A stretch of DNA of 24,113 nt from an uncultured Planctomycetaceae bacterium (lineage in GTDB: Bacteria; Planctomycetota; Planctomycetia; Pirellulales; Pirellulaceae): contig CAIYOB010000709.1 of the NCBI GenBank assembly GCA_903927685.1, positions 1-24,113 on the forward strand, in the 5' to 3' direction. Shown here piece by piece: positions 7,494-15,743 of the stretch. Positions within the stretch are counted from its first letter, which is position 1. Each line of letters starts with the position of its first letter. Position numbers and translations under genes: made by a program. The notes under the pieces were generated by a model. The model was not told the origin of the DNA. It made no database searches and saw only the letters and a list, made by a program, of their open reading frames with translations.

Positions 7494-10400
7494 TCACGGG
7501 ACGGAATCACTGTCGGCATAGGTCCACGGCATCGAGTACGGAACTTCGACGTATTCACCGCCGCCCAGCAGTAGCTGTTCGGGCCGTTGTTCGGGCAGCA
7601 CCAAACCGGCCCCTTGCTCCAGGATCTCCTCGACGATGGCCTCCTCGACAGGCTTCCCCTTGAAGTCGTAGAGATCGGCCAGGGCGGTGTCGGCCACCTT
7701 GCTCATTCGGTAGTACTTGCTCTTGTCGCGCAGGAAGTCGCCGTACGTGCGTGCTGTCCAGGCCGTCCTGCCTTGCGAGTCGACCAGTTCCCAGGCGTAT
7801 TCGACCCGGGGGATGTTCACTTGGCGCTGTTTCCCGAACCGCAACAGGTCCGTCGTGGGAACGGTCCGAGACTGGACTCGCAGGACGAATCCCGAACCGC
7901 CGAGCGTGTAGCCGTGGGCTTGCAGGTCGTCGGCCAGCCTCTGGCGATGCGCGCTGGCCCACGGTTCATTGCCAAGGTCCAACTCCAGGCGGATTGGCGT
8001 CCGCTTGACGGAAACCAGGCTGCGATCCTCCGCAAAAAAAGGGCATTGCTGCTCGGACCAGGGCCCCGTCGCCCGCGTGGCTTTCCACAGGCCAAGCCCT
8101 GCCGATCCGTGGGCAGAGGCCGCTGGCTGTTGGCGTGACGAGACGTCGGTGTCCAGACGCCAGATCCGCTCGTCGGGCGATTTGCCCAGTCCCATCCCGC
8201 CCGGGTACGAGATCACGTGTGCTCCAAGTCGCAGGTCGAAAACTTGCGTCGCCGGTCGGGTGCACAGACACAAGTGGTCCGCCCCAGCCCAGGCCAGGAA
8301 GCCGAACCCGGACAAGCTGACGGTCTTCCGCCCCGCCGTGTCCGCGGCCAAATCCCAAAGGGCGATCGTGGCTTGGGCCGTCGCGTCGTCCAGCTCCCGC
8401 TTCTGCAGCAACCGCTTCCCGTTCCGCAGATCGACGTACAGGGCCGCCGCGCGTTTGCCATCGGGCGAAAAGGCCATGTCGGCGATAATCCCTTCCGCGG
8501 CGATGCCCAGGCGGTTTCGGCACGCGCCCGTCGCCGCGTCGACAACGTCCAGTGAATTGCCGCGCGAGACGGCGAGCAGTTGGCGACCCGGGAGCCATTG
8601 GAACGGCGCGCGATACCCGCCGCCCGTGGTCTGGTAGATCACCTGGACCGAGTCCGGTCCGGCTTGCAGCGCAGCGACGTCTCCCTTGCCGGCCACCAGC
8701 AGCCTGCCCTCGGCGTCGAAATCGGCCCAGACCACCGGCACGTCTTGTCCGAACGGCTGGCAGCCGTACAGCCGCATCCCCGCGGCGGTGCAGAGGTCGA
8801 TCCGCGAGGGTTCGTCCGGATCGCCGATGACGAAGCGTTCGCCGTCAACCGACATCCCAAACGCGACTTGGTCGGGAAGCACCGATTCGGTTGTGACTTG
8901 CCACTGACGCATGCGGACCGGCTGGGCCAGCGGTACGCCGCTGGCGGCGTCGAGCCTCAGCCACACGGCCGTCTCCGCGCGTCGATTTCCGGCCCCGGGG
9001 ACGAACACCGTCCGCCCCTCCAGCATCAGGAGCCCGATGCACGAGCCCCAACTCGCCCGCCACGGAGCATACGGAAGTGCCTGGCAGACACGGGAGGCCG
9101 AGGCCGTCCGCGGCGGCAGGCATTCGCGGCCGGCGGGACGCCCTGGCGTCACCAGTTTGGCGCCGCCGGCGTCCACGGCGATCCGCTGCGGCGTCCCGCC
9201 TGCGCCGTAGGGATTCGGCGGCTCGCACTCCGTTTCCAACACACTCCGATCCAACGCTTGCACGGTTTGTGCCTTGCTGACCACGTCACGTCCGCTGGCC
9301 ACCAGGACGGGCCCGGCTGCGGATACGCGGAGCAGTTTGGCAAAGCTTGTGAACGGCGTGCCACGCGGGTTCTCCAGCGAAAAGTGTACGGCTTGCCCGG
9401 CTCCGCGAGTCTCGCACAGCACAAACGTGCCCTTGTCGAGCGGGAGCAACGGCCCCGCGGGCTGACCCTCCAAGTCCTGTTGACAGCGGCGGCGGCCGGT
9501 GGCCGCGTCCAGGACGATCAGACGAGTGCCCCCGGCGGCACTCAATCCGTCGGTCAGCCAGATTTCGTCTCCCCCGGCCGAGAATGCGAGCCAGTAGAAC
9601 GGATTGGGCGCGGCTGGCACGGCAACGGAGCCGAGAATCCGTTGTTCCGCCAGAGAGACCAGCGCGAGCAGGCCGTCTCCACCAACGGCGAGGAAGCGCC
9701 CGCCAGGACTGACCGCCACGCAGCCCGTGCGCAAGTCCACCTGGATCGCCGCGGCCGGATCGGAGACGCCAAACGGCGGCGGCAGCCGAGCGGCGGGCAG
9801 ATCCAGATCAAAACGGCGCTGGCCCGTCGCCACATCCCAAACCTGCAATTGCCGAGTCGTCTCGGCGTGGATCACCGCCGCCACGGAATCCTTGCCGGTG
9901 AACCCATACCAGGCGACTCGGCCCGCCACGGGCAACCGCCGTGGCGGCGCGGCGCTGTCGAGTTCCCACATGTACAGCGCCGCCAGAGCCTCCTTCTCGC
10001 GCGGCGGGATGTCGCTGGTCTTCGCGAGCGGCACGTGGTACGGACCGATCAGATGCCGGCCGTCCGGCGCCAGCGCGGGCTCCGCCCAGAACGGAATCCG
10101 CCAATCGAAGTGCCCCGCCGGCCGCCCCGTCCGCAAGTCGATGACTGCGATTGGGGTTTGGGGAGTTTCGGTGACGACGAGTTGCGGAGGCGAACTGCTG
10201 GTCTCGACCCGCCGGCACTCGTACGGACACTTTTCCCAGCGGGGAGGGATGACCGCGAAAGGGCCGTTCAGGTCGGCCAGGACCGGCAAGAATGGAAAGG
10301 AAGTTCCGAGCACCTGATAGGGCAACTCCTTCACCTCTAGTTTCAAATCGGAGGCGATCGAAAATGTCGCCTCGGCGGCCGCTGGATCGACTTCTGCTTG

Positions 10401-11081
10401 CCAGCCGGGTCGATCGTTCTGCAGATCCGCGGCGTTGGCCGCCTGAGCCCGCTTGGCCCGGCGTGCCGCAAGAGCCTGCCGCGCGCCATCACCTACCGCC
10501 GAATTCCCGGTGCGGTCCTGGCGAGTCGGAACGCCGACCGCGCTGTCCCCGGTTCCGGCACGCGCCTCGTCGAACGGCTGCGCGACGTCGAACAACCCTG
10601 AGAACGGCAGCGGCGAGCTGTCCGCCGAGGCCTTGCCCGCGGGCTCGTCGGCCGCCGCCACCACGTTGGCCGGCACAGCTTCGGCCGATCTTGCTTCGGC
10701 CGGTGCCTTCGCGTCGCTGTTCGCGTCCGCCGCCAGCTGCCCCGACTCGGATGGGCCCCGTGACGCTGGCCGCCACACCAGCAGCCCCAAGCTCAGGATT
10801 CCCAAGACCGCAACGCCTGAGCACAGGCCGACGATCAGCCGCCATCGGCCTGGTGCCGGGGCGGCTTGGCGGCTGGAGTCACGTAAGGAGGCTGCCCGCT
10901 CGACCGGGCGACGCAGGTCGTCTGGCGGGACGGACTGCGTCGCCGCAGTACGCAGGTTGGCGGCTGGGGGCCGGAGCTTGATCCTCGCTCCACAGCTCGG
11001 GCACACGATCCGGCCATCCCCGTCGATCTGGGACAGATCAATCGCAGCCCGGCACGTCGGGCAGGGAGCAGTCCTGGCCAT
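7494..11081 (-). CDS. Zinc-ribbon / transmembrane / WD40-like beta-propeller protein
   Basis: A 1195-residue protein starting at the ATG at 11081, with an excellent GGGAGGA site 5 bases upstream. Residues 7-30 form a CPTC...CPSC zinc ribbon (Cys 7, 10, 27, 30) like the small MJ0042-type finger at the start of many planctomycete proteins. A Pro/Ala-rich linker follows, then a single transmembrane helix (~82-102), then an Ala/Gly-rich spacer. From ~260 on there are many propeller-blade motifs (VWDVATGQRRFDL, AVSPGGRFLAVGGDG, VLDAATGRRRCQQ, MAFSPDGKRAAALYVD, ALWDLAADT), enough for two propellers. The last ~190 residues are not repeat-like (LADDLQAHGYTL, AWELVDSQGRTAWTARTYGDF). Topology suggests a cytoplasmic finger and an extracytoplasmic propeller. 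Function unknown; a sensing or scaffold role is possible. The stop is 11 bases before the NHL gene, so the two are translationally close. Confidence 0.85.
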   Translation of the reverse strand: MARTAPCPTCRAAIDLSQIDGDGRIVCPSCGARIKLRPPAANLRTAATQSVPPDDLRRPVERAASLRDSSRQAAPAPGRWRLIVGLCSGVAVLGILSLGLLVWRPASRGPSESGQLAADANSDAKAPAEARSAEAVPANVVAAADEPAGKASADSSPLPFSGLFDVAQPFDEARAGTGDSAVGVPTRQDRTGNSAVGDGARQALAARRAKRAQAANAADLQNDRPGWQAEVDPAAAEATFSIASDLKLEVKELPYQVLGTSFPFLPVLADLNGPFAVIPPRWEKCPYECRRVETSSSPPQLVVTETPQTPIAVIDLRTGRPAGHFDWRIPFWAEPALAPDGRHLIGPYHVPLAKTSDIPPREKEALAALYMWELDSAAPPRRLPVAGRVAWYGFTGKDSVAAVIHAETTRQLQVWDVATGQRRFDLDLPAARLPPPFGVSDPAAAIQVDLRTGCVAVSPGGRFLAVGGDGLLALVSLAEQRILGSVAVPAAPNPFYWLAFSAGGDEIWLTDGLSAAGGTRLIVLDAATGRRRCQQDLEGQPAGPLLPLDKGTFVLCETRGAGQAVHFSLENPRGTPFTSFAKLLRVSAAGPVLVASGRDVVSKAQTVQALDRSVLETECEPPNPYGAGGTPQRIAVDAGGAKLVTPGRPAGRECLPPRTASASRVCQALPYAPWRASWGSCIGLLMLEGRTVFVPGAGNRRAETAVWLRLDAASGVPLAQPVRMRQWQVTTESVLPDQVAFGMSVDGERFVIGDPDEPSRIDLCTAAGMRLYGCQPFGQDVPVVWADFDAEGRLLVAGKGDVAALQAGPDSVQVIYQTTGGGYRAPFQWLPGRQLLAVSRGNSLDVVDAATGACRNRLGIAAEGIIADMAFSPDGKRAAALYVDLRNGKRLLQKRELDDATAQATIALWDLAADTAGRKTVSLSGFGFLAWAGADHLCLCTRPATQVFDLRLGAHVISYPGGMGLGKSPDERIWRLDTDVSSRQQPAASAHGSAGLGLWKATRATGPWSEQQCPFFAEDRSLVSVKRTPIRLELDLGNEPWASAHRQRLADDLQAHGYTLGGSGFVLRVQSRTVPTTDLLRFGKQRQVNIPRVEYAWELVDSQGRTAWTARTYGDFLRDKSKYYRMSKVADTALADLYDFKGKPVEEAIVEEILEQGAGLVLPEQRPEQLLLGGGEYVEVPYSMPWTYADSDSVP

Positions 11082-11168
11082 GTTCGTCCTCCCGTCGGTG
11101 GCCGCGCGCCGCATTCCGCTGGCTGCAAACTGGCTCAGTCGGTAACCGGAATCGCGTCGGGAGAGACC

Positions 11169-11196
11169 ATTCTATCCAGCCAAGCCCGTGAAGCAA
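11169..11196 (-). promoter_or_regulatory. Candidate promoter for the zinc-ribbon/propeller gene
   Basis: On the minus strand TTGCTT (11196-11191) and TAGAAT (11174-11169, five of six matches to TATAAT) are separated by 16 bases. The implied leader is about 80 bases to the ATG at 11081. Confidence 0.4.
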
Positions 11197-11497
11197 TCTG
11201 AGCGTCTGGTGGCAGAACTCACGCCGGCCGGGCGGAGCCCGTTCAGCAAGCGAGCCCCACCAGTTATCCAATTGCGGTGATTTCGCCGAAGAATGCGACT
11301 TTGCGGGCTGTATGGGTTCTCCTTCCGGAATCAGAATCCGTGGTTGCAGCGGATGCTCTCGGCCGATGCATTACACCAGCGGAGCACATCCGCGATGAGA
11401 CCCTCATCAGCACCCCGCCTTGGCAAGTCGGACCACGAGTCGACCTCCAACTCGCCCCACCGACCTCCGACTTGCTAGGGTGTCTACGCCCCTCCAG

Positions 11498-11532
11498 GGC
11501 CCAGTCGTTCCCCGCGACTGGGCCTTTTTTTT
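11498..11532 (+). terminator. Canonical intrinsic terminator without an assigned upstream gene
   Basis: A perfect 10-bp stem (GGCCCAGTCG, 11498-11507; CGACTGGGCC, 11515-11524) with a 7-base loop is followed by eight T residues (11525-11532). On the plus strand there is no convincing coding gene between 11082 and here. It therefore terminates either an unrecognised small RNA or a leader transcript of the gene at 11664 (attenuator position, 131 bases before its start). Confidence 0.85.
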
Positions 11533-11663
11533 GCGCCCTTCTCGGCCCCCAACCGCGGACTACCCTTGATTTTCTGTCTCCGTCAGGCGAAAACTGGGGG
11601 TTGCCCGTCACATGCGGGCTTGTTCATGGTTCCCGGTTGCGTTCGCCTTGACGAGGGATGGAC

Positions 11664-12569
11664 ATGGCTTTTGCGGCGATCGAAAGACTAAAGAGCAATT
11701 ATACCGGCAAGTACGTTGTAGTTGACGACCAGCCACCCGAACTGCGCCGATTCAAGGGCCTGACGGGCATTATCAAGACCGTCAACATGAGCGGACGAGC
11801 CCTGGTTCAGTTCGACGGAAACAACAACATCGGCTGGTACGACATCGAACTGGAGTTCCTCAAGGTCGTGGACGCCCCGCCTCCCAAGGCAGCGGAGCCG
11901 GCCAAGGCGCCGGCGGCCAAGGCGGAGAAGCCCGCGGCGAAGCCCGCCGCCGCCGAGAAGCCCGCCGCCGCTGAGAAGCCCGCCGCCGCTGAGAAGCCCG
12001 CGGTGGCAGGCGAGAAGACCGTCGCCGCAGAAAAGCCCGCCGTGGCAGCCGAAAAGCCAGTGGCCGCTGAGAAACCGGCGGCGGATTCCAAACCGGCTGC
12101 CGTCGCGAAGCCTGCGACCCCGAAGCCGGCGGCGGGCGGCGGGATGTCCGTCGCCGACATCCTCGCCGCGGCTCGGACCGGCGCCGGGGCCAAGCCCGCC
12201 TCTGTGCCGCACGCTGCCAAGAGCGAAGCCCCTGCCGCGGGCAAGCCGGAAGGCAAGAAGATGAGCACGGCGGATATCTTGGCAGCCGCGCGAGCCAAGA
12301 AGGCCGCGGGCGCTGAACCCGTGGCGGCGCCGGCGGAAAACGCGGTGGCCGCGCCGGCCCCCAAGGCCGCACCGCAGAAGATGAGCACGGCGGACATCGT
12401 GGCAGCCGCGCGAGCCAAGAAAGCCGCGGGCCCTGAACCCGTTGCGGCGCCGGCGGAAGACGCGGCGGCCGCGCCGGCCCCCAAGGCGGCGCCGCAGAAG
12501 ATGAGTACCGCGGACATCTTGGCACAGTGCCGCGCGGCGGGCGGGGCCAAGGGAAGCGGAGCGAACTGA
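11664..12569 (+). CDS. SH3/KOW-like protein with Ala/Lys/Pro linker and repeated MSTADILAAAR motif
   Basis: About 301 residues. The second ATG (11664) is preferred because GAGGG ends 6 bases upstream; it would nearly touch the first ATG at 11658. Residues ~1-70 form a small beta domain (YTGKYVVVDDQPPELRRFKGLTGIIKTV, shown here as the segments YTGKYVVVDD and FKGLTGIIKT, then RALVQFDGNNNIGWYDIELEFLKVV in part: ALVQFDGNNNIGWYDI). It looks like an SH3/KOW barrel. A long disordered linker of AEKPAA units follows. The C-terminal part has four copies of a short motif, M-S-(T/V)-A-D-I-(L/V)-A-A-A-R; the last is degenerate (ILAQCRA). No enzyme signature, no signal peptide. Likely cytoplasmic, with the basic linker able to contact nucleic acid or acidic partners; that is inference. 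It is followed 41 bases later by the PAC2 gene and probably cotranscribed with it. Confidence 0.8.
   Translation: MAFAAIERLKSNYTGKYVVVDDQPPELRRFKGLTGIIKTVNMSGRALVQFDGNNNIGWYDIELEFLKVVDAPPPKAAEPAKAPAAKAEKPAAKPAAAEKPAAAEKPAAAEKPAVAGEKTVAAEKPAVAAEKPVAAEKPAADSKPAAVAKPATPKPAAGGGMSVADILAAARTGAGAKPASVPHAAKSEAPAAGKPEGKKMSTADILAAARAKKAAGAEPVAAPAENAVAAPAPKAAPQKMSTADIVAAARAKKAAGPEPVAAPAEDAAAAPAPKAAPQKMSTADILAQCRAAGGAKGSGAN
11922..12083 (+). repeat. Tandem AEKPAA-coding repeats
   Basis: Short units encoding (A)EKPAA/AEKPVA recur through this stretch. Three consecutive 18-base units (11946-11963, 11964-11981, 11982-11999) are identical apart from one base. They encode a low-complexity, positively charged linker. 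Confidence 0.85.
12144..12540 (+). repeat. 120-bp tandem repeat carrying the MSTADILAAAR motif
   Basis: The motif Met codons lie at 12144, 12261, 12381 and 12501, giving spacings of 117, 120 and 120 bases. The two middle copies (12261-12380 and 12381-12500) are nearly identical over the full 120 bases, including the Ala/Pro linker EPVAAPAE. The first copy is diverged and the last is truncated after the motif. This is a recent in-frame duplication of a 40-residue module. Confidence 0.9.
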
Positions 12570-12610
12570 GGCACCTGGATTCAGTCACCTTGCAGGCTTG
12601 ATCGAGCATC

Positions 12611-13450
12611 ATGTCGGATTCCAGTTCCTACATCCTGCGAACTCACGCTTGTCCACCGTTGCACCGCGCGACGCTCGTGCTCGCTTTCAGCGGCTGGATG
12701 GATGGCGGCGACGTCTCGACGGGCACGGTCAAACGGTTGGTGCATCTGTTGGACGCCCAGCCCATCGCCCAGATCGATCCCGAGCCGTTCTACCTGTACA
12801 ACGTCCCCGGCCCGATGGAAGTCGCCACCTTGTTTCGCCCGCACGTGGAAGTCGAGGATGGCCAGATCAAGGCGATCCGCATGCCGGAAAGCGAGTTCTA
12901 CGTCCATCCGCCGGCGAACCTGGTCCTGTTCATCGGGAAAGAGCCCAATTTGCGGTGGCGGGCGTTTGGCGAGTGCCTGCTGGATTTTGCCCAGCAGTTG
13001 GACGTGTCCCGCATCCTGTTCGTGGGATCGTTCGGCGGTTCCGTGCCTCACACGCGCGAGCCGCGGCTGTTCATCACTTGCTCCGACCCCAAACTGCTGC
13101 CGGAGATGGAGCGGTACGGGCTGCGGCGGACGGCCTATTCCGGTCCCGGCTCGTTCACCAGCTACCTGATGACGCAGACCCGGCCGATCGGGATCCAGAT
13201 GATCTCGCTGGTGGCGGAAATCCCCAGCTACCTGCAGGGCGCCAATCCGCTCAGCATCGAAGCCGTGACGCGCCGGCTGGCAAAAATCCTCAAGCTGCCC
13301 TTGGACCTCGCTTCGCTGCGCGCGGCCAGCACCGAATGGGAACTCGAAGTGTCCAACGCCATCGAGGAGAACGATGACTTGGCCCAGCTGGTCCGCCGGC
13401 TGGAAGACGACTACGACAACCAGCTGCTCGAACAGGCGGACGAGCGTTAA
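12611..13450 (+). CDS. PAC2 family protein (proteasome-assembly-chaperone-like)
   Basis: 279 residues starting MSDSSSYIL. The core has PAC2-family hallmarks: LVLAFSGWMDGGDVSTGTV near the start (segment FSGWMDGGDVSTGTV), NLVLFIGKEPNLRWRAF, DVSRILFVGSFGGSVPHTR, GPGSFTSYL, and SLVAEIPSYLQGANPLSIEAV in part (AEIPSYLQGANP), followed by a helical C-terminus with DLAQLVRRLEDDYD. The length is normal for bacterial/archaeal PAC2 proteins. Archaeal and eukaryotic relatives help assemble proteasomes. In bacteria the role is unknown, and nothing in the window indicates a proteasome. There is no strong Shine-Dalgarno site. Probably cotranscribed with the SH3/KOW-like gene upstream. Confidence 0.85.
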   Translation: MSDSSSYILRTHACPPLHRATLVLAFSGWMDGGDVSTGTVKRLVHLLDAQPIAQIDPEPFYLYNVPGPMEVATLFRPHVEVEDGQIKAIRMPESEFYVHPPANLVLFIGKEPNLRWRAFGECLLDFAQQLDVSRILFVGSFGGSVPHTREPRLFITCSDPKLLPEMERYGLRRTAYSGPGSFTSYLMTQTRPIGIQMISLVAEIPSYLQGANPLSIEAVTRRLAKILKLPLDLASLRAASTEWELEVSNAIEENDDLAQLVRRLEDDYDNQLLEQADER

Positions 13451-13469
13451 CATTACCCCGGGGGCCTTG

Positions 13470-13682
13470 TCAATATCTGCTCGGGCGGCGCTGCTGCCAG
13501 CAGAGGCTCGACACGCGCTCCCGCGAAGACACCAGGCCCAGCGACAGGGCGTCGCTGGCCTTGTTCAGGCCCACCAACATCGCCTTGACGTTGGATTCTC
13601 GGTACAAGATCCGGCGGAGCAGGTCCCGGCCGCGGGTGCGGAAGTCCGGGCCACAGCAGCCCAAGAGGGCACACAAGGACAA
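13470..13682 (-). pseudogene. Possible small gene or gene remnant (unidentified)
   Basis: A 70-codon minus-strand frame ending at a TGA at 13470. Third codon positions are about 85-90% G or C, as in the real genes here, and the body (RDLLRRILYRESNVKAML, DALSLGLVSSRERVSSL) looks like normal protein. But the only available start is a TTG inside an inverted repeat, there is no ribosome site, and the N-terminus seems to be made from repeat sequence. I do not recognise the family. It is best read as a truncated remnant; a short real gene is possible. Confidence 0.3.
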
Positions 13683-13724
13683 GTGCTGGTGAAGTGCGCT
13701 GGTCTTGTGCCTTTGGTGCTCTTG
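13662..13724. repeat. Imperfect inverted repeat in low-complexity intergenic DNA
   Basis: The arm at 13662-13683 (CAAGAGGGCACACAAGGACAAG in shortened form: CAAGAGGGCACACAAGG) pairs imperfectly with 13704-13724 (CTTGTGCC...GCTCTTG). The arms are made of purine-rich CAAGAG/CAAAGG-type words. Further degenerate words of this kind (GGAGCGGAGAAAA on the minus strand) lie near 13800-13830. I see no gene in 13725-13918. Confidence 0.5.
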
Positions 13725-13918
13725 GTGGTTGCTTCGGAATGATGTTTTCGGGGCAGGCGGACGAGGAGCCTGAATCAGAGAGAGACGGATCTAGCCGAAG
13801 CCGGTTTTCTCCGCTCCCTCTGTTGCCTTATGCTCCACCGCTTGTATGCTTCTTGCGACTCTTGTGGTGTCAGGGGGCCGTTGATACCAGGCCCGAAAAA
13901 GTCGATCTGCGAACAACC

Positions 13919-15739
13919 ATGCGAATACCGATATCCATCGCCTGCTGGGGCCTGTCGTTGGCCCTGCTGGGCCCCGGCTTCTTCGATCCGCCGAGTGCAA
14001 TCGGCCACGGCGAGGAACGCTCCGACGAGGCCCGCGATCGTTCGCCGGTCGATCTGGTACTCAGCCCGGACGACCAGTGGCTGGTCACTGCGAATCAGAC
14101 ATCGGACTCGCTGTCGTTGTTAGACGTGGCAACCGGCACGGTCATCCACGAATTGGCGGTGGGACGGCGGCCGACAGGCATTGCGTTGGCGGGCGGCGGA
14201 TTCCAGGTTGCGGTCACCTGCCGGGACTCCGGCGAGGTCGTGGTGGTGGACGCCGGTGGAGGAAGGCTGCGGGCGGCGAGGACCATTCCGGTCGACGGCC
14301 AGCCGTGGGGCATTGCCTGCGATGCCGCCGGCCGGCGCGCGTACGTGGCGCTGGCCGGACTCGGCGAGGTGGCCGTACTGGATCTCGCTGCAGGCGCCGT
14401 GATGCAACGGATCCCCGTGGGACATTGGCCTCGGCACGTGGCCCTGTCCCCGGACGAAACACGCTTGGCCGTAGGATTGGACGGCGACCGTGGGCTGGCG
14501 GTCGTGGATCCGCGGGTGGGCCAAGTGCTGTTTGTCGAGCGTTTTTCGGGACTCAACATCGGCCAGCTGCAAATCTCCGCCGACGGCCGGCAGGTCTACT
14601 TTCCCTGGATGATCTACCGCCGCAATCCGATCACGGCCGGCAACATCCGCTTGGGCTGGGTCCTGGCCTCGCGGATTGCCCGGTTGCGGCTGGACGGCCC
14701 GGCGCGACGCGAGGCCCTGTCGCTGGACCCGCGCGGCCAGGCGGTTGCCGACCCGTACGGCCTGAGGCTGACTCACGACGAGTCCCGGATCCTGGTCACG
14801 GCAGCGGGCACGCAGGAACTGTTGGTGCTCCGCGCGGCGGGCTTGCCGCTGCGCGATTCGGGCGGAACGGATCACATCGAACCGTCTTTGTTGGCGGACC
14901 GGGAGCGTTTCTTTCGAGTGCCGCTGGGCGGGCGGCCGCTGGGGCTGCGCGTGAGCCGAGACAACCGTTGGGTCTACGTCGCCAACTACCTGGACAACGG
15001 TGTGCAAGTCGTGGATTTGAGCCAGCGGCAGGTGGCCCGGACGATGCGGCTGGGCGGGCCTGCCGAGCCCTCGCTGGCTCGCCGTGGCGAAGCGATTTTC
15101 TATGACGGCCGGCGGAGCTTGGATCAGTGGTACAGTTGCCACAGCTGCCATTACGAAGGCGGCACGAACAACGTAGCGATGGACACGCTGAACGACGGCA
15201 GCGAGCAGACCTTCAAGACCGTCCTGCCGCTGTACCGGCTGGCCGAAACGGGACCGTGGACGTGGCACGGCTGGCAGCAGGATCTGACGGCCGCGATGAA
15301 CAAGTCGCTGACGGACACGATGCTGGGCCCGCCGCCGACTGGGGACGATTCGGCCGCGCTGCTCGAGTTCTTCCGGCAACTGCAGCCGCCGCCCAACCCG
15401 CACCGCCAAGCGGACGGCGCGCTGTCGGCCGCTGCCCGGCGAGGGCAGGAGATCTTTGCAGGCGAAACGGCTGGCTGCGCCTCCTGTCACGCCGGCCCGC
15501 AATTCACGGACGGCCGGATCCATGACGTGGGCACAGGCGGCAAGAGCGACCGCTATCCCGGATACAACACGCCGTCGCTGCGCGGCGTGTCTGGGAAAGT
15601 GCTGCTGCTGCACGACGGGCGCTGCACGTCTTTGGACGAACTGCTGACCGGCCCCCATAACCCCGACCGGGTCACCGGATCGGGCGAACTGACCGCGCGG
15701 CAACGCGAGGACCTGATCGCCTACCTGAAATCGCTCTGA
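13919..15739 (+). CDS. Beta-propeller dihaem cytochrome c, exported
   Basis: 606 residues. The ATG at 13919 begins a signal-like sequence (RIPISIACWGLSLALLGPG); the frame is open further upstream but that part is not protein-like. Residues ~40-380 are a YVTN-type propeller (LVLSPDDQWLVTANQTSDSL in part: SPDDQWLVTANQ; VAVTCRDSGEVVVVDA; AYVALAGLGEVAVLDL; NRWVYVANYLDNGVQVVDL). The C-terminal third carries two haem c sites, CHSCH (407-411) and CASCH (520-524), in a MauG/cytochrome-c-peroxidase-like layout (SLARRGEAIFYD, RRGQEIFAGE, NTPSLRGVSG, LLHDGR). Such fusions are found in planctomycetes, and both peroxidase-like and electron-transfer roles have been proposed; the substrate is unknown. It ends 4 bases from the stop of the convergent amidotransferase gene. 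Confidence 0.85.
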   Translation: MRIPISIACWGLSLALLGPGFFDPPSAIGHGEERSDEARDRSPVDLVLSPDDQWLVTANQTSDSLSLLDVATGTVIHELAVGRRPTGIALAGGGFQVAVTCRDSGEVVVVDAGGGRLRAARTIPVDGQPWGIACDAAGRRAYVALAGLGEVAVLDLAAGAVMQRIPVGHWPRHVALSPDETRLAVGLDGDRGLAVVDPRVGQVLFVERFSGLNIGQLQISADGRQVYFPWMIYRRNPITAGNIRLGWVLASRIARLRLDGPARREALSLDPRGQAVADPYGLRLTHDESRILVTAAGTQELLVLRAAGLPLRDSGGTDHIEPSLLADRERFFRVPLGGRPLGLRVSRDNRWVYVANYLDNGVQVVDLSQRQVARTMRLGGPAEPSLARRGEAIFYDGRRSLDQWYSCHSCHYEGGTNNVAMDTLNDGSEQTFKTVLPLYRLAETGPWTWHGWQQDLTAAMNKSLTDTMLGPPPTGDDSAALLEFFRQLQPPPNPHRQADGALSAAARRGQEIFAGETAGCASCHAGPQFTDGRIHDVGTGGKSDRYPGYNTPSLRGVSGKVLLLHDGRCTSLDELLTGPHNPDRVTGSGELTARQREDLIAYLKSL

Positions 15740-15743
15740 GGGC

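Noticed and set aside
8580..10340. 586-codon plus-strand open frame
   Set aside because: It is antisense to the zinc-ribbon/propeller gene, whose frame contains clear propeller motifs; the plus product is Arg/Gly/Pro-rich without motifs.
11277..11530. Possible SRP-like RNA, because GGAAGGAG occurs on the minus strand
   Set aside because: The surrounding bases do not form the conserved SRP Alu/S-domain helix, and the strand is opposite to the terminator.
13694..13918. In-frame N-terminal extension of the dihaem cytochrome
   Set aside because: The extra 75 residues are not protein-like and would bury the signal peptide that begins at 13919.
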